Shown here piece after piece: positions 1 through 5,232 of a stretch of DNA of 5,232 nucleotides. A model generated the notes under the pieces. It searched no databases and had not been told where the DNA came from. It was given only the letters and a program-made list of their open reading frames with translations. The first letter of the stretch is position 1. Each line of letters begins with the position of its first letter. Source of the DNA: an uncultured Steroidobacteraceae bacterium (GTDB lineage Bacteria > Pseudomonadota > Gammaproteobacteria > Steroidobacterales > Steroidobacteraceae); NCBI GenBank assembly GCA_955652625.1, contig CATPBM010000257.1, positions 1-5,232 on the forward strand. Reading direction: 5' to 3'. The position numbers and the translations under genes are program-made.

Positions 1-2266
1 AACTGAACAGGACGGCGTCCCGCAAAGGGGAGGGGGTCAGCTGTCGCAACCGCGAGATGTCGTCCAGGATCCAGATCGAGCGCCCGTGCGTGGCGAGAAT
101 CAGATCGTCGTCGTGGATGCACAGATCGCGCATGGAGGTATGCGGCAGATTCAGCTGCAGCGAGTCCCAGTGATCGCCGTCGTCGAACGAGATCCACACG
201 GCGCGCTCGGTCGCTGCGAACAGCAGGCCCCGGCGCTGGGGATCCTCGCGCACTGTGTTGACCGGTGCGTCGGGCGGCAGGCCCACGGTAATTGACTGCC
301 AGGTCCTGCCGGCGTCGCGCGTGCGGTAGAGGTGAGGACGCAGATCATCGATGCGCATGCGGCTCACCGACACGTAGGCGGTGCGCGCGTCGTAGTGGGA
401 GGGCTCGATCTGGGTGACCTTGCTCCAGGGCGTAAGCTCAGGCGGGGTGACGTTGGACCACTGCCTCCCTCCGTCCGCCGTCATCCATACGAAGCCATCG
501 TCGGTGCCGGCCCACAACGTATCGATGCTCTTCGGCGAGGGGCCGAGCGCATAGATGACCCCGCGCTGCTGCTCTGCTCCCTTGGGATGCTGCGCGCCCA
601 CGCTCGCTGGCACCGCGCCCGCCTCGCGCGCCAGGTCCGGGCTGATGGCCTGCCACGTATTGCCCCCGTCGCTCGTTTTGTAGAGGCGGTTGGCGGCGTA
701 GTAGAGCGTGCGCGGATCCAGAGACGAGAACATGAGCGGTTCGGTGCGATCGGCACGTGCGTCGGGACCGCGCACCGGGATCGGCGTGACGTTCTGCACC
801 TGTCCGGTGGACCAATGGAACTTGGAGACCTCGTTGCGCCCGCCGCCATAGATCACGTCCGGATCGAGCGGGTCCGGGGCGACGTAGCCGTACTCGATGG
901 CGCCGGCCGGATGCCAGTCGCGATCGGTCACCGATCCGTCGTTGCCGCGGCTGGCGATACATACGGAGCCACTCTCCTGTTGTCCGGCGCACACGCGGTA
1001 AGGGAAGGTGGGTGACACGCTCACGTGGTAGAGCTGCGCGGTCGGCTGGTTGTACCAGCTGCTCCAGGTCTCGCCGCCATTCAGGGTGATGATCGCGCCC
1101 TGATCGCTGACCAGCGCGATAACGCGCGGATCGCCCGGGCTGATCCACAGGTTCTGGTAGTCGTCTCCGCCGGGCGCGCCGCGCCATGAAAGCCAGCTCT
1201 TGCCGCCGTCGCTCGACTTCACGGTAACGATGCCGGTGCTGTACACCACATCGGGATTGCTCGGGTCGACGCGGATGATCGGCAGATCGCCGCCGCCGAT
1301 GCGCAACGCCGGCCGCGGGTCGGTGGTGATTCGCGTCCAGCTCTCACCCGCATCGTCCGAGCGGAACACGCCCAGCCCCGCCGCCGAGGAGTACTCGCCC
1401 GGCTCGGTGGTGCCGACGGTGGCATACAGGCGCCGCGACGCGCTCGGCGCGATCGCGATGTTGATCTGCGACAGGTTGGCGGGCAGGCCCGCGGTCAGCC
1501 GCCTCCAGTTGCTCCCGCCGTCGGTCGACTTGTAGAGCCCGCCGGTGCCCTCGAACTCGTTCTTGTCCTCCCAGGGACCCAGGCGCGACTGCCACAGTCC
1601 GGCATACACAATCCGTGGGTCGGCGGGATCTATCGCCACCGCGGAACCGCCGGTGTCGGCGTCGCGCTGCAGGACCGGCTCCCAGGTAACGCCTGCATCG
1701 AGTGAGCGGTAGATGCCGCGCTCTGCATTCGGGCCGTATGGATGCCCGAGAACCGCTGCGAACACGCGCCGGGGATCCCTGGGGTCGATAGCGAGTTCGG
1801 CGATCTGCTGTCCATCGCGCAGGCCAAGGTGCGACCAGGTGCGCCCGCCGTCGTTCGAGCGGTAGATGCCGTCGCCCACCGACAGGTCCGGCCGACGCAG
1901 CCCTTCGCCACTGCCCACATAGATGATGTCGGGGTTCGATGGCGCCACCGCGATCGCGCCGATCGATTGCGTCGGCTGCCCGTCGAAGATGGGTTGCCAG
2001 GTGCGGCCGGCGTCGTCGCTCTTCCACACCCCGCCATCCGCCGCGCCTATGTAGAAGACGTGCGGCTGCGAAGGCACGCCGGCCACTGCGCGGGTGCGTC
2101 CGCCGCGAAACGGCCCGATCATCCGCCAGGCCAGATCGGCGTACGCTGCGGCTTCGGGCTGGGCGGGCGGCGTCCTCTGGCGCGGCTGCGCCATGACCGG
2201 GCGGCCGCTCAGAGTGAGGCACATGGATCCCATTGCCGCGAGGAACAACAACCGATGCGACCGCAT
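1..2266 (-). CDS. Secreted VPS10/sortilin-like BNR-repeat beta-propeller protein (C-terminus cut by window edge)
   Basis: One uninterrupted minus-strand frame gives 755 residues and is still open at base 1. The start ATG follows a GGAGG with 8 nt spacing. Residues 1-26 look like a Sec signal peptide: MRSHR, a hydrophobic stretch from L6 to about G21, then V-M-A before Q27, so export to the periplasm or outside is expected. The mature part opens with a family-typical WRMIGPFRGGRTRAVAG (47-63) and GAADGGVWKSDDAGRTW (74-90). I count eleven Asp-box (S/T-x-D-x-G-x-x-W) motifs, near residues 83, 137, 188, 247, 303, 351, 394 (degenerate, N for D), 531, 596, 649 and 693, the mark of stacked propeller blades. 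The frame reaches THGRSIWILDD (726-736), which in this family closes the propeller region; homologues usually go on with a further C-terminal region, here missing. Relatives are annotated as sortilin-like, WD40/YVTN/BNR glycosyl hydrolase-like or photosystem II stability factor-like, but no enzymatic activity is established and I see no catalytic signature. It lies 35 nt after the DUF6165 gene with no terminator between, so it is probably co-transcribed. Confidence 0.93.
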   Translation of the reverse strand, partial: MRSHRLLFLAAMGSMCLTLSGRPVMAQPRQRTPPAQPEAAAYADLAWRMIGPFRGGRTRAVAGVPSQPHVFYIGAADGGVWKSDDAGRTWQPIFDGQPTQSIGAIAVAPSNPDIIYVGSGEGLRRPDLSVGDGIYRSNDGGRTWSHLGLRDGQQIAELAIDPRDPRRVFAAVLGHPYGPNAERGIYRSLDAGVTWEPVLQRDADTGGSAVAIDPADPRIVYAGLWQSRLGPWEDKNEFEGTGGLYKSTDGGSNWRRLTAGLPANLSQINIAIAPSASRRLYATVGTTEPGEYSSAAGLGVFRSDDAGESWTRITTDPRPALRIGGGDLPIIRVDPSNPDVVYSTGIVTVKSSDGGKSWLSWRGAPGGDDYQNLWISPGDPRVIALVSDQGAIITLNGGETWSSWYNQPTAQLYHVSVSPTFPYRVCAGQQESGSVCIASRGNDGSVTDRDWHPAGAIEYGYVAPDPLDPDVIYGGGRNEVSKFHWSTGQVQNVTPIPVRGPDARADRTEPLMFSSLDPRTLYYAANRLYKTSDGGNTWQAISPDLAREAGAVPASVGAQHPKGAEQQRGVIYALGPSPKSIDTLWAGTDDGFVWMTADGGRQWSNVTPPELTPWSKVTQIEPSHYDARTAYVSVSRMRIDDLRPHLYRTRDAGRTWQSITVGLPPDAPVNTVREDPQRRGLLFAATERAVWISFDDGDHWDSLQLNLPHTSMRDLCIHDDDLILATHGRSIWILDDISRLRQLTPSPLRDAVLFS

Positions 2267-2274
2267 CTTTGCAG

Positions 2275-2279
2275 CCTCC
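2275..2279 (-). promoter_or_regulatory. Shine-Dalgarno site of the propeller gene
   Basis: The minus strand reads GGAGG here, followed by 8 nt and the ATG at 2266. This is the strongest ribosome binding site in the window and fixes the start just ahead of a good signal peptide. It sits in the 35-nt gap after the DUF6165 stop, so the gene can be translated independently even if it shares a transcript with the genes upstream. Confidence 0.8.
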
Positions 2280-2301
2280 GCTGTCAGGTGTGAGCCGTGG
2301 G

Positions 2302-2694
2302 TCACCGATACTGTTTGTAGGATTTTTCCTCGATCAGCCGCGACCCGAGCTGCATGTTGATGCGCTTCTTGATCTCGGCGCGCTCGTCGTTGCACACGTA
2401 GACCGCGCGCGCGAGCTCGATGAAGTCGCGATCGAAGGTCTGCTTGGCCTCCTTGTCGCGGATGCGGTCCTCGATATCCCACAGGCGCTCGTTGACGTTC
2501 AGCAGCGCACGCTCCTCGCGGGCGAGGTCCGGCGTGGCGCATCCGCTGTCCTTCCAGGTCTGCTCCAGCAGCGACAGTTCGAGCTTCACGTTGGCGAGCT
2601 TGCCGGCATCCAGGATGCGCGCCAGCTTGATCTGCAGGATGCTGATTTTGTCGAGCAGCTCCCCCGGGGAGATGGGAACGAGGATGTCTTTCAT
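2302..2694 (-). CDS. DUF6165 family protein, linked to LPS genes
   Basis: A complete 130-residue protein with no signal peptide or membrane segment, so probably cytoplasmic. It starts MKDILVPISPGELLDKISIL (1-20), continues with a Leu/Glu/Lys-rich, mostly helical body (QIKLARI, KLANVKLELSLLE) that could form a helical hairpin, then NVNERLWDIEDRIRDKE (66-82) and FIELARAVYVCNDERAEIKKRIN (91-113), and ends in IEEKSY near 121-126. I recognise this pattern from memory as DUF6165, a small family of unknown function often annotated beside glycosyltransferases; length matches the family. Its ATG overlaps the GT9 stop in an ATGA, and an AGGA (2703-2706) lies 8 nt before the start inside the last GT9 codons, so translation is probably coupled. 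Function is unknown; a helper or regulator of core or envelope glycan assembly is inference from context only. Confidence 0.88.
   Translation of the reverse strand: MKDILVPISPGELLDKISILQIKLARILDAGKLANVKLELSLLEQTWKDSGCATPDLAREERALLNVNERLWDIEDRIRDKEAKQTFDRDFIELARAVYVCNDERAEIKKRINMQLGSRLIEEKSYKQYR
2691..2694 (-). other. ATGA stop/start overlap of GT9 and DUF6165 genes
   Basis: On the minus strand these four bases read ATGA: the ATG opens the DUF6165 gene and the TGA closes the GT9 gene. An AGGA lies 8 nt before the ATG. This arrangement normally means termination-reinitiation coupling and co-ordinated amounts of the two proteins. Confidence 0.9.
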
Positions 2695-3743
2695 GAGCGC
2701 GATCCTAGCAACTCGTCGATCTTCGCGGTTACCTGATCGACGCGGATGAGGTCCATGACGCCGGGCTCTTCGATCTTGTGATTCCAGGGGAGCTCTGCGG
2801 GCTCACAGCCGCGAAACGTGCGCGCCGCCTCGGCGTAGGCATCCACGCACCAGCGTCCGGACAGGTACGGGCCGCTGCGTGCGGGGTTGGTCGCCGCATA
2901 CAGTCCCACGACCGGCGTGCCCACCATGGTCGCCATGTGCGCGGGACCGGAGTCGGGCGTCACGAGTACGCGCGCGCGCGCGAGCAGCGCGAGCAGCTCC
3001 GGCAGCGTGTCCTGGCCGACCTGGTTGATGAGTGGGGTGCGGCAGGCGTGCTCGATTGCGTCTGCCGTCCGGCGTTCCAGCTCGCCGGGGCCGCCGGCCA
3101 GGATCACCCGCATGCCATGGCGGCTGGCGGCATGCTCGGCGACCGCCGCGTAGCGTTCGGGACGCCAGTTGCGCAGCGCATGAGTCGAGCAGGCACTGAT
3201 CACGAGCGTGGGACGGGCATCCGGTATCAGACGCTCGGCGCAGGCGCGCGCGGCCGCCGGCAGCGGCAGGTCCCAGCGCAGCAGGCGTTCCTTGACCCCG
3301 AGCGCGGCCGGAAACCCGAAGAAGCCATCGAGCACGTGCTCGCGGGCGCGCGGCGCGATGCGCGCATTGGTGAACAGCCACTGCAGTTCGCGCGCCCGCG
3401 CGCGATCGAAGCCTACTTTGACGGCGGCGGGCACGCAGTACGCCGCGAGGCTGGCGCGCAGGGCGAGCTGCATGTGCAGCAGCACCTCGAAGCGCCGGCC
3501 CCGCAGCTGAGTGCGCAGCGCACGCAGGCCGGCGAGACTTGCGCCTTTGTCCACGGTGATAAACTCCACGCCCTCGATGAGACTCATGAGGCGCGCTTCG
3601 GTCTTGCCGATGATCCAGGTCAGCTGCGTCGCCGGCCAGGCGTGCTGTAAGGTGCGCACGATCGGCACCACGTGGCAGGCATCACCGATCGCCGACAGCC
3701 TGAGGATGCAGAGGCTGCGCGGCGGTTCGGCGAAAGACAGCAT
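2691..3743 (-). CDS. Glycosyltransferase family 9 protein (heptosyltransferase-like, LPS core)
   Basis: A complete 350-residue protein with the two-domain GT-B plan of the GT9 family (WaaC, WaaF, WaaQ), which transfers heptose from ADP-heptose to the LPS inner core on the cytoplasmic face of the inner membrane. The N-terminal domain begins with LCILRLSAIGDACHVVP (11-27); D21 matches the conserved Asp thought to act as catalytic base in WaaC. The C-terminal domain carries RNWRPERYA (191-199), a glycine-rich ILAGGPGE (214-221) and TPDSGPAHMA (262-271), the usual nucleotide-sugar-binding signature, followed by VGTPVVGLYAATNPARSGPY (274-293). The start ATG has no strong Shine-Dalgarno, but the first motif begins at residue 11, so a much later start would damage the fold. 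It heads the leftward unit and is divergent from kdkA. Donor and acceptor cannot be read from sequence: heptosyltransferase I or II or another core transferase are all possible. Confidence 0.92.
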   Translation of the reverse strand: MLSFAEPPRSLCILRLSAIGDACHVVPIVRTLQHAWPATQLTWIIGKTEARLMSLIEGVEFITVDKGASLAGLRALRTQLRGRRFEVLLHMQLALRASLAAYCVPAAVKVGFDRARARELQWLFTNARIAPRAREHVLDGFFGFPAALGVKERLLRWDLPLPAAARACAERLIPDARPTLVISACSTHALRNWRPERYAAVAEHAASRHGMRVILAGGPGELERRTADAIEHACRTPLINQVGQDTLPELLALLARARVLVTPDSGPAHMATMVGTPVVGLYAATNPARSGPYLSGRWCVDAYAEAARTFRGCEPAELPWNHKIEEPGVMDLIRVDQVTAKIDELLGSRS

Positions 3744-3746
3744 TAT

Positions 3747-3750
3747 GGAG
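3747..3750 (+). promoter_or_regulatory. Shine-Dalgarno supporting the GTG start of kdkA
   Basis: GGAG is followed by 8 nt and a GTG at 3759 in the kdkA frame. The alternative ATG at 3819 is preceded by a GC-rich run with no clear ribosome binding site, so this element favours the longer 252-residue protein. Confidence 0.5.
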
Positions 3751-3758
3751 TCAGGTTT

Positions 3759-4517
3759 GTGAGTGGGCGCTGGGCGCTCGGCCCCGAGGTAAAACGCGGC
3801 GCTCTCGCGGGCGGCGCCATGCTATATGACACGTCACGCGTGGGCAATTTGAGCGGCGAGTGGTTCGAGCCGCGCTACTGGGCGGCGCGCGGAGAGCTCG
3901 ATGGCGCGGCGCAGGGTCGCGGTGCGACCCACTTCATCAAGTCCGACGGCAGGCGCTACGTGCTGCGTCACTACCGGCGTGGCGGCCTGATGGCGCGCCT
4001 CTCGGGCGATCGCTACGCCTGGCGGGACGAGCAGAGTACCCGCCCGTTCACCGAATGGCAGCTGACCTACCGCATGCATCGCGCCGGCCTGCCGGTGCCG
4101 GCGCCGCTCGCAGCGCGCTACCGGCATCAGGGCGCCACCTACACGGGCGACCTGCTCACCGAGCGGCTGGCAACGGTCGGCTCGCTCGCCGAGTGCCTGC
4201 GCACCGGGGCACTGTCGGTGGTGACCTGGATCTCCATCGGCCGCTGCATCCGCCGGTTCCACGACCTTGGCGTATGTCATGCCGACCTCAACACACACAA
4301 CATCCTGCTGAGCGAGGAGAACGTCTACCTCATCGATTTCGACCGCTGCCAGCTGCGCCCCCCGGGATTGTGGCGCGACAGCAATCTCGTGCGCCTGCGC
4401 CGTTCGCTGGAGAAGGTCACCTGGGCGCTGCCGGCGGAGCGTTTTGGCGAATCCGACTGGCACGGGCTGCTCGACGGCTACCGCCAGTCCTCCGGCCACA
4501 GTGAGCTGCCGGCCTGA
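3759..4517 (+). CDS. kdkA: 3-deoxy-D-manno-octulosonic acid (Kdo) kinase
   Basis: This predicted 252-residue protein of the KdkA/InaA/WaaP kinase group uses ATP to phosphorylate Kdo on Kdo-lipid IVA (O-4 in the Haemophilus influenzae enzyme), at the cytoplasmic face of the inner membrane. Numbered from the GTG, it shows a glycine-containing QGRGATHFI (52-60), LRHYRRGG (69-76), DRYAWRDEQSTRPFTEWQL (84-102), GLPVPAPLAARY (110-121), the catalytic loop CHADLNTHNILL (173-184; D176, N181) and the metal-binding LIDFDRC (191-197; D193). These blocks match, in order, the H. influenzae KdkA sequence as I remember it. I chose GTG 3759 because GGAG precedes it by 8 nt and homologues have roughly 15-20 residues before the (I/M)LYD segment. 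ATG 3819 would give 232 residues. An in-frame ATG at 3672 would overlap the GT9 gene on the other strand by 72 nt and add a stretch that does not look like the family. waaA follows 15 nt after the stop, so the two probably form one operon. Confidence 0.93.
   Translation: MSGRWALGPEVKRGALAGGAMLYDTSRVGNLSGEWFEPRYWAARGELDGAAQGRGATHFIKSDGRRYVLRHYRRGGLMARLSGDRYAWRDEQSTRPFTEWQLTYRMHRAGLPVPAPLAARYRHQGATYTGDLLTERLATVGSLAECLRTGALSVVTWISIGRCIRRFHDLGVCHADLNTHNILLSEENVYLIDFDRCQLRPPGLWRDSNLVRLRRSLEKVTWALPAERFGESDWHGLLDGYRQSSGHSELPA
3821..3847 (-). promoter_or_regulatory. Weak candidate promoter for the leftward GT9 unit
   Basis: On the minus strand TTGCCC (3847-3842) and TATAGC (3826-3821) could be -35 and -10 boxes, with a short 15-nt spacer. 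Transcription would start about 70 nt before the GT9 ATG, inside the 5' part of kdkA. The two divergent start codons are so close that the GT9 promoter must lie within kdkA coding sequence whichever boxes are used. The match to sigma-70 consensus is imperfect. Confidence 0.2.
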
Positions 4518-4532
4518 CACAACGGGCGCCGT

Positions 4533-5232
4533 TTGCGATTCTTCTACCTCCTCGCCGTCTATCTTGCCGCTCCGATCATCTCCGCCATATTGCTATGGCG
4601 CGGCCTGCGCGACCGCAGCTACTGGCGCAACTTCCCGGAACGCTTCGGCTTCGGCGCCCGAGTTGCGCCGCACGGGGTCTGGCTGCACGCCGTGTCGGTG
4701 GGGGAGGTGCAGGCCTGCGCACCGCTCGTGAGCGCGCTGTACCGGCGCCATCCGGGCATGCCGCTCACGGTGACGACGTTTACGCCGACCGGCGCTGCAC
4801 GGGCGCGTGCTCTGTTCGGCAACCTCGCGCACGTGCGCTACGTTCCTTATGACCTGCCTGGCGCGGTGCGGCGCTTCTTCGCGCGCGTGCAGCCGGCACT
4901 GGCGGTTATTTTCGAGACCGAACTGTGGCCGAACCTGTACCGCGAGTGCGGGCGGCGCCGCGTGCCCCTGGTGCTGGCGAGCGCGCGCATCTCGGCGCGC
5001 TCGGTCGGGCGCTATCGGCGCGTCGGGGGACTGTTCCGCGAAACCCTCTCGCAGGCGAGGGTGGTGGCGGTGCAGGCAGCCGGGGACGCCGAGCGCTTTC
5101 AGGCTCTGGGAGCGGACCCGGCGAACACCCACGTGACCGGCAACCTGAAATTCGACTTCGAGTTGCCGGAGGGGCTCGCCGCGCGTGGCGCGCGCCTGCG
5201 CGAGCAGTTCGCCCCTCAGCGCCCGTTGTGGG
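4533..5232 (+). CDS. waaA: Lipid IVA Kdo transferase (3' end cut by window edge)
   Basis: The first 233 residues of a GT30-family Kdo transferase, which moves Kdo from CMP-Kdo to lipid IVA and starts LPS core assembly. Residues 3-22 (FFYLLAVYLAAPIISAILLW) form the N-terminal membrane anchor typical of WaaA. Then come YWRNFPERFGF (30-40), WLHAVSVGEV (50-59), whose E58 matches the catalytic glutamate, LTVTTFTPTGA (78-88), YVPYDLPGAVRRFF (103-116), IFETELWPNL (126-135), LVLASARISARS (146-157) and VTGNLKFDFE (201-210). The family is usually about 420-430 residues, so roughly the C-terminal half, including the nucleotide-binding domain, is missing. The start is the TTG at 4533: it is the only usual start codon between the preceding in-frame stop and the membrane anchor. 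No good Shine-Dalgarno is visible, so translation may depend on kdkA, whose stop lies 15 nt upstream. Whether it adds one or two Kdo units cannot be read directly. Confidence 0.95.
   Translation, partial: MRFFYLLAVYLAAPIISAILLWRGLRDRSYWRNFPERFGFGARVAPHGVWLHAVSVGEVQACAPLVSALYRRHPGMPLTVTTFTPTGAARARALFGNLAHVRYVPYDLPGAVRRFFARVQPALAVIFETELWPNLYRECGRRRVPLVLASARISARSVGRYRRVGGLFRETLSQARVVAVQAAGDAERFQALGADPANTHVTGNLKFDFELPEGLAARGARLREQFAPQRPLW

Noticed and set aside
332..1187. Long open frames on both strands (332-1015 plus, 438-1187 minus)
   Set aside because: They are shadows of the propeller gene in GC-rich DNA: their translations are Arg/Ala/Gly-rich with no recognisable motif, while the propeller frame is unbroken and full of Asp-boxes.
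2189..2266. Lipoprotein signal in the propeller protein (Cys at residue 16)
   Set aside because: The residues before the cysteine (MGSM) do not fit a lipobox, and a better signal peptidase I site lies at V-M-A before Q27.
1344..2293. Minus-strand frame 1344-2222 and plus-strand frame 1742-2293
   Set aside because: Both overlap the propeller gene in other frames and have low-complexity, Arg-rich translations with no ribosome binding site or family resemblance.
2969..2982. A (CG)7 dinucleotide tract within the GT9 gene, a possible slippage or phase-variation site
   Set aside because: It encodes an ordinary Ala-Arg-Ala-Arg stretch just before the conserved DSG motif, is short, and alternating CG runs are expected by chance at this GC content.
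2778..3650. 290-codon plus-strand frame opposite the GT9 gene
   Set aside because: Its translation shows no family features, and the opposite strand carries a full GT9 protein with all expected motifs.
3742..3747. CATAAT on the minus strand as a -10 box
   Set aside because: It overlaps the GT9 start codon, so transcription would begin inside the gene and remove the first conserved motif.
3672..3758. kdkA start at ATG 3672
   Set aside because: The extra residues are not family-like and would overlap the 5' end of the GT9 gene on the opposite strand by 72 nt.
3834..4520. 228-codon minus-strand frame opposite kdkA
   Set aside because: Antisense shadow of kdkA; no motifs, and the kdkA frame has complete kinase signatures.
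4593..5132. 179-codon minus-strand frame opposite waaA
   Set aside because: Antisense shadow of waaA; Arg/His-rich translation without recognisable features.

Overview
The window is a GC-rich, tightly packed piece of a Gram-negative chromosome. Lipopolysaccharide (LPS) inner-core genes fill its right half. The pairing of a Kdo kinase (KdkA) with a Kdo transferase (WaaA), plus the style of the proteins, suggests a high-GC gammaproteobacterium. That placement is inference; there is no rRNA or other marker here.

Layout: two divergent transcription units meet near 3744-3758. Leftward (minus strand) are a glycosyltransferase family 9 / heptosyltransferase-like gene (2691-3743), a small DUF6165-family gene (2302-2694) that overlaps it by an ATGA, and, after 35 nt, a large secreted VPS10/sortilin-like, BNR-repeat beta-propeller protein (start 2266, running off the left edge). 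Rightward (plus strand) are kdkA (best start GTG 3759, end 4517) and, 15 nt later, waaA (TTG 4533, running off the right edge).

How the genes fit together: WaaA transfers Kdo from CMP-Kdo to lipid IVA, KdkA phosphorylates that Kdo, and the GT9 enzyme probably adds heptose or another sugar to the core. DUF6165 has no known function, but translational coupling to the GT9 gene makes a role in envelope glycan assembly a reasonable guess. The propeller protein is exported and has no obvious biochemical link to LPS; it may only share the transcript.

No RNA gene, mobile element, CRISPR array, long repeat or convincing terminator was seen. There is no gene-free stretch over 300 bases. The first 2.27 kb is one continuous minus-strand reading frame, open through the left edge. 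I did not find a clearly new biological system. The points most worth a second look are the DUF6165 coupling, the inner-core chemistry implied by kdkA-waaA, and the start codons of kdkA and waaA.
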